DNA of 64,000 nt from Candidatus Avelusimicrobium pullarium. Its GTDB lineage: Bacteria > Elusimicrobiota > Elusimicrobia > Elusimicrobiales > Elusimicrobiaceae. Position numbers and translations under genes: made by a program. Each line of letters opens with the position of its first letter. Within the stretch, counting starts at the first letter, position 1. The stretch covers positions 548,863 to 612,862 of the forward strand of contig CALUTQ010000001.1 in the NCBI GenBank assembly GCA_944323745.1, given 5' to 3'. This document shows positions 22,923 to 30,499 of this stretch, piece by piece. The notes beneath the pieces are model-generated. The model ran no database searches. It saw only the letters and a list, made by a program, of their open reading frames with translations, and was not told where the DNA came from.

Positions 22923-24190
22923 TTTTTAAATGCTTTGTTTTGGGCATAAACGGCTTTTTTGCCCAGTTCATATTCTATTTGCAGCAGACGGTTGTATTTT
23001 GCCGTACGTTCGGCCCGGGCCGGTGCGCCGGTTTTGATGGCGCCGGCATTGGTGGCCACGGCCAAATCGGCAATAAAGGTATCCTCCGTCTCGCCGGAGC
23101 GATGCGAAATAATGCAGCTGTATTTGGCTTTATGGGCCGCGGCGATGACGTCTATAGTTTCGGACACGGTGCCGATTTGATTGAGTTTAATCAAAATGGC
23201 ATTGGCCGCTTTTTGTTCAATGCCCATTTGCAAACGCAGCGGGTTGGTAACAAATAAATCGTCGCCTACCAGACGCACTTTTTTGCCCAGCTGTGCAGTA
23301 ATTTGCTGCCAGCCCTGCCAGTCGTCTTCCTGCAAGGGGTCTTCTATGGATACAATAGGATATTTTTTGCACCACCCTTCATAAATTTTAGTCATTTGCC
23401 CGGCGGTGTAATCTTTCTTTTCAAAGTGATATTTGCCGTTTTTGTAAAACTCGCTGGCGGCGCAGTCCATCGCCAAAGACATAGACGGATGTTTGGCTTT
23501 TTTGCAGGCTTGCACCAGCGTTTTAAGCACGTCTTCGTGTTTGGCAATTTTGGGGGCAAAGCCGCCTTCGTCGCCTACGGCCACCACCTGGCCGGCTTTT
23601 TTTAAAACGTCTTTGAGCGCGTGGTAGGTTTCGCTGGCCCATTGCAGCGCTTCGGCGAATGTTTTGGCCTTGGCGGGCACAATCATAAACTCTTGCACGT
23701 CCAAACCCGAATCGGCGTGTTTGCCGCCGTTAATAATGTTTAACATCGGCGTGGGCAAGATATATTCTTTGGCCTTCAGCCCGTAGCAGCTGCGGATATA
23801 GTCATACAGCGGTTTGCCGGCGCTTTTGGCTCCGGCGCGCAGCACCGCCATTGAAACAGCCAGCATTGCATTGGCGCCCAGTTTGCTTTTGTTTTCGGTG
23901 CCGTCCAGCGCAATCATCGTGTCGTCTACCAGACGGATATCGGCCGCGTCCATACCGGCCACGCGTTTGGCAATTTTGCCGATGTTCGCCACGGCTTTTA
24001 AAACGCCTTTGCCGTTATAGCGGGTGCCGCCGTCGCGCAGTTCCAGCGCTTCGTGCGAGCCGGTGCTCGCACCGCTGGGCACCATTGCGGTAGCGGTTGT
24101 GCCGTCGTCAAGCGTTACGTCCGCGGCTACGGTGGGGTATCCGCGGGAATCTAAAACTTCTCTGCCGGTTATTTTTTTTATCCGGGCCAT
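22919..24190 (-). CDS. eno: Enolase
   Basis: A 423-residue glycolytic enzyme that interconverts 2-phosphoglycerate and phosphoenolpyruvate. N-terminal signatures (GREVLDSRGYPTVAADV, PSGASTG), the lid/catalytic region (GDEGGFAP), the metal ligands in SIEDPLQEDDW and LVGDDLFVTN, and the end block (SHRSGETEDTFIADLAV, IKTGAPARAERTAKYN) are intact. It lies 25 nt after the sugar-phosphate mutase gene and overlaps ftsB by 4 nt in a leftward operon. The strength of all motifs leaves little doubt. Confidence 0.98.
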   Translation of the reverse strand: MARIKKITGREVLDSRGYPTVAADVTLDDGTTATAMVPSGASTGSHEALELRDGGTRYNGKGVLKAVANIGKIAKRVAGMDAADIRLVDDTMIALDGTENKSKLGANAMLAVSMAVLRAGAKSAGKPLYDYIRSCYGLKAKEYILPTPMLNIINGGKHADSGLDVQEFMIVPAKAKTFAEALQWASETYHALKDVLKKAGQVVAVGDEGGFAPKIAKHEDVLKTLVQACKKAKHPSMSLAMDCAASEFYKNGKYHFEKKDYTAGQMTKIYEGWCKKYPIVSIEDPLQEDDWQGWQQITAQLGKKVRLVGDDLFVTNPLRLQMGIEQKAANAILIKLNQIGTVSETIDVIAAAHKAKYSCIISHRSGETEDTFIADLAVATNAGAIKTGAPARAERTAKYNRLLQIEYELGKKAVYAQNKAFKK

Positions 24191-24215
24191 ACAAACCCCC
24201 TTTATCCAGTGAAGA

Positions 24216-25703
24216 CTAGATAATGCTGTCTATAATTTTTTTGCCTTCTTTAATTAAAGCAGCCGGCAGTTTTTCATCGGGCGCTTCGGCATACAGGCGT
24301 ATGCGGCGCTCGGTGCTGGAAGGACGAATGGCCAGCCAGCTGCCGCCCTTTAAAATAAATTTAAAGCCGTCGGTGGAGTCTATGCGCCACACGGACGTTT
24401 TGTTAATAGCCAGGGGGGGTTTAATGTCCAGCCGTTCCATAATGCGGTTGATTTCCGTTTCGGTCTTGGGGATGCTGACTTTTTGGTCGTACATCGGCCG
24501 ATATTGTTTATAGAAATCTTTGCGTATTTGTTTGAGCGTTTTGCCTTCCACGGCCAGCATATCCACTACCAAAAAGCAGGCCAGCAGGCCGTCTTTGTCG
24601 GGGATATGGTTAGCCACGGCGATACCGCCGGACTCTTCCATTCCCATAATGTACTGTCCGGTGGTCATCAGTTCGGTAATGTATTTAAAGCCTACGGGTG
24701 TTTCGCGCAGCATAAGGCCGTGCGCTTTGGCCACTTGGTCAAAAAGCGTAGACGTAATAACGCTGCGCACCACGCGGCCTTTCAGTTTTTTGTTTTTGGC
24801 CATATGGTGCAAAAGCATAGGGCCTATTTCATTGGGGGAAATCCATTCTCCGTCGGAGTCTATAATGCCGAATTTGTCGCAGTCGGGGTTACAGGCAATG
24901 CCCAAGTGCATCTTTTTGGAAACGACCAGTTTTTTCAGCCCCTCCAAACTGACGGGGCCGGCATTGGGCACTTTGCCGCCAAACAGCACGTCCGTTCCTT
25001 CGTCCAACGCTTCCACCGTTACACCGCATTTTTCCAGCGGCGCGCGGAAATAATATTGGGCCGTGCCAAAAAGCGGATCCAGCGCAATTTTCAGCTTTGC
25101 TTTTTTGAGCGCTTTACTGTCTAAAATTTTTTCCAGGTGCGTCATATACTCTTTTTTCAAAGAGTTTGTCGGCACCACGGCCGTATTTAAATGCCCAAAC
25201 TCCGTAGAAGATGTTTTGAGTACCTGCGCATTGGGGCCGGGGGTGCGTTTTTCAATATCTTCCACGATTTCGTTGTTGGCTATGCCGCCGTAATAGGCTA
25301 TCCATTTCAGGCCGCACACGTTATATTCGGCTTCGCTGCCGGTAATGATGACGGCCCCTACGGCGCCTTCTTTAAGCACGTTCCATTCGGCCACCGGCGT
25401 GGGCAGCGGTTCGTCGGCCATTTTAACGCTGATGCCGTTGGCCAAAAAAGCATTGGCCGCCACATAGGCCAGCTGTTTGGATAAAAAACGGGTGTCGTAG
25501 CCGATAATGACAAGCGGCTTTTTGGGCTTTTTGCCCAGCTCCTGACAATGTTTTTGATAGCCGCTTCCTTCAAAACCGTAATAAGAGTTTTCCAAAACGT
25601 GGTCGGAAATCCCGAATGCAAGACGCTGGACGGTTTGCGCCGTTAGACCTTCGGCAATTACCGCCCGAAAACCGGATGTACTGAATTTGATATCTTCGCT
25701 CAT
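24216..25703 (-). CDS. Phosphohexomutase (phosphoglucomutase/phosphomannomutase family) with altered active-site loops
   Basis: A 495-residue alpha-D-phosphohexomutase. The phosphoserine loop, usually TASHNP, reads TGSEAE (S123 as the likely phosphoserine). The metal loop, usually DPDADR, reads NPDCDK (272-277). The sugar-binding GMEESGG and the phosphate loop RPSSTERRIR are recognisable. It should interconvert hexose 1- and 6-phosphates, but the loss of the histidine-asparagine pair and the first aspartate points to a divergent subfamily. A TATAAT at 25713-25718, nine bases before the ATG, and a lack of Shine-Dalgarno suggest a leaderless operon transcript covering enolase and the genes after it. 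Confidence 0.85.
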   Translation of the reverse strand: MSEDIKFSTSGFRAVIAEGLTAQTVQRLAFGISDHVLENSYYGFEGSGYQKHCQELGKKPKKPLVIIGYDTRFLSKQLAYVAANAFLANGISVKMADEPLPTPVAEWNVLKEGAVGAVIITGSEAEYNVCGLKWIAYYGGIANNEIVEDIEKRTPGPNAQVLKTSSTEFGHLNTAVVPTNSLKKEYMTHLEKILDSKALKKAKLKIALDPLFGTAQYYFRAPLEKCGVTVEALDEGTDVLFGGKVPNAGPVSLEGLKKLVVSKKMHLGIACNPDCDKFGIIDSDGEWISPNEIGPMLLHHMAKNKKLKGRVVRSVITSTLFDQVAKAHGLMLRETPVGFKYITELMTTGQYIMGMEESGGIAVANHIPDKDGLLACFLVVDMLAVEGKTLKQIRKDFYKQYRPMYDQKVSIPKTETEINRIMERLDIKPPLAINKTSVWRIDSTDGFKFILKGGSWLAIRPSSTERRIRLYAEAPDEKLPAALIKEGKKIIDSII

Positions 25704-25792
25704 AGTGCAGGTATTATACTAAAAAAAGGGCATTTTTACACTTTTTCTTACCTTATATATGCAAAATTATTTTTAAACGGTCAAATGCGCGT

Positions 25793-25820
25793 TTGGCACC
25801 GCTTGCAAAAATGATAAAAT
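25793..25820 (+). promoter_or_regulatory. Promoter of rlmN
   Basis: TTGGCA (25793-25798), 16-nt spacer and TAAAAT (25815-25820), 29 nt upstream of the start codon. Confidence 0.6.
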
Positions 25821-25849
25821 AAAGATACTTTTTAGACAGGATAAACCCT

Positions 25850-26869
25850 ATGAATTTTGAATATGTAAAGCAATTTGTCAAAGAAGCCGGCCTGCCTGCC
25901 TATCGTATCGGACAGGTAAAAGACGCCGTGTACAAAAACGGCATTTCGTCCTGGAGCGAGGCCACTTCGCTGCCGGCAGACTTGCGCGACAAGTTGGAAA
26001 AAGAACGTCCCATTTTAAGCTTTACCGTCAAAAAGATGGTCTATTCGGAAAAAGACCGCGTGGTAAAGGCGCTCTTAAAACTAAAAGACGGGCTTTTGAT
26101 AGAAACCGTTCTGCTTAAACCCCACGAGGGATGGAGCGTGTGTGTGTCCACCCAGGTGGGCTGCCCGATGAAATGCAGCTTTTGCAGCACGGGCCGTATG
26201 GGCTTTAAGCGCGATTTGACCGACGAAGAAATAGCCGACCAGGTGCTGATGTGGTTTCAGTACGTGCGCAAAGAAAAAATAGGGGAGCGCATTTCCCACG
26301 TGGTGTTTATGGGGATGGGCGAGCCGCTGGTGAACTATTTAAACGTGGTTAAAGCCGTGCAAAATTTGACGAACCCCGATTTTTTGAATATCGGTGCGCG
26401 GCATATTTCCATTTCTACGTCCGGCATTGCCGACAAACTGCATAAGCTGGCGGTGGATCTGCCGCAGGTAAATTTGGCGGTTTCTTTGCATAATGCCGAC
26501 GATGACGAACGCAGCAAACTAATGCCCGTCAACCGCCGTTACGATTTGGAAGAACTGCGCCGCGCGCTGGATGAATATTTGGCGCTTACGGGCCGGCAGG
26601 TGTTTTTGGAGTATGCCGTCATTGACGGCGTAAACAACCGCCCCGAGCATATACGCAAACTGGGCAAGTGGATCAGAGAAAGCAAATTCAGTTATTTGCT
26701 GCACGTCAATTTGATTGCCTGCAACTTGGGACGCGGCAAAAAAACCGACGACCGCGCCGTGCAGGAAATGGCCGATGCGCTTAAAGCAATGGGCATCGGC
26801 GTGACCATCCGTAAAAGTATGGGTAACGACATCAGCGCCGCCTGCGGGCAGCTGGCGTCTAAAAATTAG
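25850..26869 (+). CDS. rlmN: Dual-specificity RNA methyltransferase RlmN
   Basis: A 339-residue radical-SAM enzyme that makes 2-methyladenosine in 23S rRNA (A2503) and in some tRNAs. The cluster motif is CPMKCSFC (C105, C109, C112) in STQVGCPMKCSFCSTG. VFMGMGEPLVNY, SISTSGI and LAVSLHNADD are typical, and the second catalytic cysteine lies in ISAACGQL near the C-terminus. Length and motifs are those of RlmN. It is the first gene in a rightward group with a lipoprotein gene and queC. Confidence 0.97.
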   Translation: MNFEYVKQFVKEAGLPAYRIGQVKDAVYKNGISSWSEATSLPADLRDKLEKERPILSFTVKKMVYSEKDRVVKALLKLKDGLLIETVLLKPHEGWSVCVSTQVGCPMKCSFCSTGRMGFKRDLTDEEIADQVLMWFQYVRKEKIGERISHVVFMGMGEPLVNYLNVVKAVQNLTNPDFLNIGARHISISTSGIADKLHKLAVDLPQVNLAVSLHNADDDERSKLMPVNRRYDLEELRRALDEYLALTGRQVFLEYAVIDGVNNRPEHIRKLGKWIRESKFSYLLHVNLIACNLGRGKKTDDRAVQEMADALKAMGIGVTIRKSMGNDISAACGQLASKN

Positions 26870-26878
26870 GAGGGGAAT

Positions 26879-27316
26879 ATGAAAAAATTATGGATTTTGC
26901 CGTTGTGTCTTTTTCTGGGGGCCTGCGCTACGTTAAATCAGGCCAATATGGACTGGATCCCTATAGGGCCTACTTTTCCGGAAACAATGCCCCCTGACGT
27001 GGAAATTATAACCGATAAGAGCGAAATTACCCGCCCGTACGGCAATCTGGGTCTGTTGCGTATCAAAAATTTGGAGCCGGACCGCGACACGCTTAAACGT
27101 GGCGTGGAAAAGGCCCGCCGCTTTGTGGCCGCCAAAGGGGCCGACGCGATGTTCTTGGGCCAGTATAACAGCGCCGAAGACGGCGCCCCAAACCCCAAAG
27201 TAACGCTGATTGTCTATGCCCTTAAATATGTGGACGATTTGACCGACGAAGACATCAAAGCAATGGAAAATTTTGAAATTGAAGGCGCTTTAAACGCCAG
27301 TATGAGCGGTTTTTAG
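26879..27316 (+). CDS. Lipoprotein of unknown function
   Basis: A 145-residue protein with a lipoprotein signal (LPLCLFLGAC, lipid-modified C16). The mature domain contains a YGNLGLLRIK segment, a helix rich in charged residues (about 65-90, ARRFVAAKGADAMFLGQ), and a strand (KVTLIVYALKYV). The arrangement resembles small outer-membrane lipoproteins, but I do not recognise the family. It starts 9 nt after rlmN behind a GGAGGGG site, and queC follows after 8 nt, so the three are cotranscribed without an obvious functional link. Confidence 0.75.
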   Translation: MKKLWILPLCLFLGACATLNQANMDWIPIGPTFPETMPPDVEIITDKSEITRPYGNLGLLRIKNLEPDRDTLKRGVEKARRFVAAKGADAMFLGQYNSAEDGAPNPKVTLIVYALKYVDDLTDEDIKAMENFEIEGALNASMSGF

Positions 27317-27324
27317 AGGTGTAT

Positions 27325-27996
27325 ATGAAAAAGAAAGCAATTGTTCTGTTTTCCGGCGGGTTGGACAGCACCACCTGCCTGTACTGGGCCTTGGACAAAG
27401 GCTATGAATGCGAAGCCTTGACGGTATCTTACGGGCAAAAACACGACCGCGAGGTGCGCGCCGCCAAACAAATAGCCCAAAATTTGGGGGTCAAACACCA
27501 CTTTGTTACGCTGAATTTTCCGTGGCTTGTTTCCAGCTCGCTGGTGGACAAAAATAAACCCATACCCGATTTGCCTATGGAAGAAATTGAAAGCGGTAAA
27601 ATCCCTTCCACCTATGTGCCGGGGCGCAATTTGGTGTTCCTTTCCGTGGCGGCTTCTTTGCTGGACGCTATCGGTGCCGATGCCATTGTGGCCGGCCCCA
27701 ACGCGGTGGACTTTTCGGGGTATCCGGACTGTACGCCCGCCTTCTTTCAGGCCGCAACCCAAGCCATTAACCGCGGCACGGAAAGCGGCGTTACGCGGGG
27801 GGTGGAAGTTTTGGCCCCGCTGATGGACTTGAACAAAGCAGACATTGTGCGCTTGGGTGCCAAACTGGGCGTGCCTTTTGAACTGACTTGGAGCTGCTAC
27901 GCCGGCGGGGATAAACCCTGCGGACATTGCGACTCCTGCAAGTTGCGCGCACGCGGATTTGCCGAGGCTGGCGTAAAAGACGGCTCCGTGCAATAA
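27325..27996 (+). CDS. queC: 7-cyano-7-deazaguanine synthase
   Basis: A 223-residue PP-loop ATPase that converts 7-carboxy-7-deazaguanine to preQ0 in queuosine synthesis. The PP-loop is VLFSGGLDSTT near the N-terminus, VPGRNLVFLS is conserved, and the zinc site is CYAGGDKPCGHCDSC close to the end. The ATG at 27325 follows GAGG; a GTG two codons earlier is possible. No other queuosine gene is in the window. Confidence 0.96.
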   Translation: MKKKAIVLFSGGLDSTTCLYWALDKGYECEALTVSYGQKHDREVRAAKQIAQNLGVKHHFVTLNFPWLVSSSLVDKNKPIPDLPMEEIESGKIPSTYVPGRNLVFLSVAASLLDAIGADAIVAGPNAVDFSGYPDCTPAFFQAATQAINRGTESGVTRGVEVLAPLMDLNKADIVRLGAKLGVPFELTWSCYAGGDKPCGHCDSCKLRARGFAEAGVKDGSVQ

Positions 27997-28056
27997 AACC
28001 GTTTACCTATGCGTTGGATATAAGTAACGCTTGTATCTGGTCGGAGGAAGAAAATA

Positions 28057-28563
28057 ATGAAAAAAATAGCATTGGTGTTTTTACTGGCTGCAACGTGCGG
28101 CTTGGCATATGCGCAGCAAGGCCCGGCCGAACCGGATGGGGAGTGCAATTTGCCCAAAGAGGCGGCCGTTGCTCCTGCGCCGGCGGCACAGCCGAAAGCG
28201 GCCTTAACGCCCAAAGAACAGCAGAAACGTTTTGAAAAACGCAATAAAGAAATCAAAAAACTGGCCAAACAGTACCGCAAGGCCAAAAGCGACGATAAAA
28301 AAGCGGAAATAAAAGCCCGCCTGCTGGTTATTGTTTCGCAAGCTACCGACGAAAGCATTGCCTGGGGAAAAGAACGCATTGCCGCCGTACGCGCTAACTT
28401 GGACCAATGGGAAAAAACCATTTTGGAACAGGAAAAGAACCTGGAGCAGGTAAAAGCCAAACGGGTGGATGATATTTTAAGCGGCGAGGCCGAGCGGCGC
28501 TATAAGCTGGCGCAAAAACGTTGGAAGCAGGAAATGAAAGACCGAAAAAAACAAATGGATTAA
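28057..28563 (+). CDS. Exported charged helical protein of unknown function
   Basis: A 168-residue protein with a signal peptide (cleavage near AYA-19), an alanine/proline linker (about 35-50) and a long lysine/glutamate-rich helix from about 52 to the end, probably a coiled coil. I do not recognise it. A GGAGGAAG site precedes the ATG and a strong terminator follows. It resembles the other small exported helical proteins in this window in style but not in sequence. Confidence 0.6.
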   Translation: MKKIALVFLLAATCGLAYAQQGPAEPDGECNLPKEAAVAPAPAAQPKAALTPKEQQKRFEKRNKEIKKLAKQYRKAKSDDKKAEIKARLLVIVSQATDESIAWGKERIAAVRANLDQWEKTILEQEKNLEQVKAKRVDDILSGEAERRYKLAQKRWKQEMKDRKKQMD

Positions 28564-28577
28564 TGCTTGGTTTGCCT

Positions 28578-28610
28578 AAAAAACGCGCTTTTTAAAAAGC
28601 GCGTTTTTTG
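28578..28610 (+). terminator. Terminator after the exported helical protein gene
   Basis: AACGCGCTTTTT (28582-28593) is complementary to AAAAAGCGCGTT (28594-28605), followed by a T-run. Confidence 0.85.
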
Positions 28611-28639
28611 TCTTTTGGCAGAGGGCTTGTATTGTTTTT

Positions 28640-28683
28640 TTTTTTTGATAAATTTTGTCTATGGACAAAATTTATCAAAAAAA
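28640..28683 (+). promoter_or_regulatory. 44-bp perfect palindrome enclosing the prepilin start codon
   Basis: Positions 28640-28659 are the exact reverse complement of 28664-28683 (20-bp arms, core GATAAATTTTGTC). The four-base centre TATG holds the ATG at 28661. A -35-like TTGTAT (28629-28634) and a -10-like TAAATT (28649-28654) are near or within it. It may be an operator, or an RNA hairpin controlling translation if transcription starts upstream. Confidence 0.65.
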
Positions 28684-29209
28684 TATATCGGACAGGAAAG
28701 ACCGCATAAAACGCCAAATAGGCGGTTTTACGTTAATAGAACTTTTGGTGGTTGTATTAATCATCGGCATTTTAGCAGCTATTGCCTTGCCCAAATATCA
28801 GAAAGCGGTGGACCGCAGCCGCTGGACGCCAATGCTTCAAATGGAGCGTACTATTTCCCGCGCGCAAGAAATATATTATATGGCTAATGGTAAATACGCT
28901 TCCAATTTTGAGGAATTGGGCTTGGACTATCCGTTGGAAAATGAAAAAACTTTTTCTCAAGGACAAATGCGTGCCGTCTTTTACACGGAAGGCGGGACGC
29001 CCTATGTTCAGTTGTATCGGCGAAAAGATAACACATCTTACGAAAATATTTTTCTGCTGACCTTTTACTATGCTTCACCCAAGCGTGTTTTGCGTCAGTG
29101 TCGTCCGGCTTATGGAGTGTCTGGAGAGGATTGGAAAAGTTTATGTTTGTTTTTAATGGGCGAAGGCGCCAGCGTGCAAAGCAACGGCTGGGTAGTAATA
29201 GAGGAGTAA
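28661..29209 (+). CDS. Type IV pilin-like prepilin
   Basis: A 182-residue protein with a prepilin leader ending GG-22 before FTLIELLVVVLIIGILAAIALP, with the glutamate at +5 (E27). After cleavage and N-methylation it would join a type IV pilus or pseudopilus. The globular domain has cysteines in VLRQCRPAY and KSLCLF that may form a disulfide loop. The ATG at 28661 lacks a ribosome binding site. An AGGAAAG (28694-28700) stands five bases before an in-frame ATA at 28706, which would give a typical seven-residue leader; a rare start there is possible. Such pilin-like genes are numerous in Elusimicrobium-type genomes, which supports the organism call. Confidence 0.88.
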   Translation: MDKIYQKNISDRKDRIKRQIGGFTLIELLVVVLIIGILAAIALPKYQKAVDRSRWTPMLQMERTISRAQEIYYMANGKYASNFEELGLDYPLENEKTFSQGQMRAVFYTEGGTPYVQLYRRKDNTSYENIFLLTFYYASPKRVLRQCRPAYGVSGEDWKSLCLFLMGEGASVQSNGWVVIEE

Positions 29210-29222
29210 AAGCTATTTAAGA

Positions 29223-29250
29223 CCCCGCTTGTTAGAGCGGGGTTTTTGTT
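29223..29250. terminator. Bidirectional terminator
   Basis: CCCCGCT (29223-29229) with AGCGGGG (29236-29242), followed by TTTTTG. It serves the prepilin gene and the convergent ACT gene. Confidence 0.85.
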
Positions 29251-29658
29251 TTAAAACAAACCGGAGCTTTCCAAGGCGCTTAAGGCTTGGGTAATGTCGC
29301 TTACCACCAAAATAAAACGTGTACGGCCGTTGCCCACGCAGGCGCCGTAAATAGTGGTAATATTAATATTTTTCTGGTGCAGCACATTGCCTATGTCGTA
29401 GGCTAAGCCTACGCGGTCGTTGGTGTCAATGCAAATGGCGTCTGTTTTTACGCTGGTAAAACCGGCCTTGGTTAAGGCGTGGCTGATTTCGGTGTTATAA
29501 CTTACGGCCACGCGAACGACGGCCGCATCAAAGCGTACATCCTGCGAAATACCAATCAGACTGACCCGTTCTTTTACAAACAGGTCAGCAAAATTCTTTA
29601 GTGCCCCCGGTTCATTGACCAGAAACACGCTGTACTGTTTTACGACACTAATGGACAT
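29251..29658 (-). CDS. Tandem ACT-domain protein
   Basis: A 135-residue protein made of two ACT domains (about 4-70 and 73-135): QYSVFLVNEPGALKNFADLF and the second RVGLAYDIGNVLHQKNINITTI. Stand-alone ACT pairs bind amino acids or similar ligands and usually regulate enzymes by binding. No catalytic domain is attached and the neighbours (prepilin, SuhB-like phosphatase) do not reveal a target. A convergent terminator lies directly after the stop. Confidence 0.85.
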   Translation of the reverse strand: MSISVVKQYSVFLVNEPGALKNFADLFVKERVSLIGISQDVRFDAAVVRVAVSYNTEISHALTKAGFTSVKTDAICIDTNDRVGLAYDIGNVLHQKNINITTIYGACVGNGRTRFILVVSDITQALSALESSGLF

Positions 29659-29719
29659 AGAGACCCTCTGTACGTCAAACCCTTGCTGCTTGGCGGCACG
29701 CGGGCGCGTCCGCCGTATA

Positions 29720-30499
29720 TTATTCTTTGTTTATTATAGCAAACATTTCTTTATGAATCTTGCCGTTGCTGGCCAGCGTTTGCAAACCGAATGTTTCCAG
29801 CTTTTTCCATTTCTTGCCGGAAAAGTCGGTTACTTTGCCGCCGGCTTCTTCCAAAATCAATTTTCCGGCCGATATATCCCACGGGTTAAGGCTGTCTTCC
29901 CAATATCCGTCAAAACGGCCGGCCGCTACCCAGCACATATCCAGCGCGGCAGAACCCAACCGGCGGATATCGTGGCAGGAAAGAATAAAATTTTTAAAGC
30001 GTTTTAACAATTCGTCCATACGGTTTTCCCGCACATACGGAAAACCGGTCACCAGCAGCGCATTTTGCAGTTTGTTGACGCCGGATACGTGTATTTTTTT
30101 GCCGTTTAGCGTGGCGCCTTTGCCTTTGCGCGCCAGAAACATTTCATCCATACATACGTCGTATACGCCGCCCAAAACAACGTCGTTTTTATACGCCAGC
30201 GCCACCGAGACGGAAAAATGCGGCATCGTGTGGGCGTAATTGGTGGTGCCGTCTATGGGGTCAATCACCCATTTCCAGTCCGAGCCGGTGTTTTTAAGGC
30301 CGTTTTCTTCGGCTAAAAAGTCGTGCAGGGGAAAGTTCTTTCTGATGATTTGTAAAATGGCTTTTTGGCAGGCGACGTCGGCCTGTGTAACCAGATTGGC
30401 CTTGCCTTTTAAATGATAGGTCACTTTGCCCAAATGGCGTTTGGCAATGCGGCCCGCTGTTTTTAAACATTCCTGCAGGACGGAAAATTCTTTGTTCAT
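29720..30499 (-). CDS. suhB: Inositol monophosphatase-family phosphatase (SuhB-like)
   Basis: A 259-residue metal-dependent phosphatase. The metal and catalytic motifs are AEENG, DPIDGTTNYAH and the C-terminal NPWDISAGKLILEEAGG. It probably hydrolyses inositol 1-phosphate or a related sugar/nucleotide phosphate; SuhB also has a transcription antitermination role in E. coli, not shown here. The ATG at 30499 overlaps the stop of the upstream nuclease gene (ATGA). A longer frame to 30559 would overlap that gene more and adds unrelated residues. Confidence 0.9.
   Translation of the reverse strand: MNKEFSVLQECLKTAGRIAKRHLGKVTYHLKGKANLVTQADVACQKAILQIIRKNFPLHDFLAEENGLKNTGSDWKWVIDPIDGTTNYAHTMPHFSVSVALAYKNDVVLGGVYDVCMDEMFLARKGKGATLNGKKIHVSGVNKLQNALLVTGFPYVRENRMDELLKRFKNFILSCHDIRRLGSAALDMCWVAAGRFDGYWEDSLNPWDISAGKLILEEAGGKVTDFSGKKWKKLETFGLQTLASNGKIHKEMFAIINKE

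Noticed and set aside
28655-28660. TTG start two codons before the prepilin ATG
   Set aside because: It lies inside the palindrome arm and the -10-like box and has no ribosome binding site; it offers nothing over the ATG or the ATA alternative.
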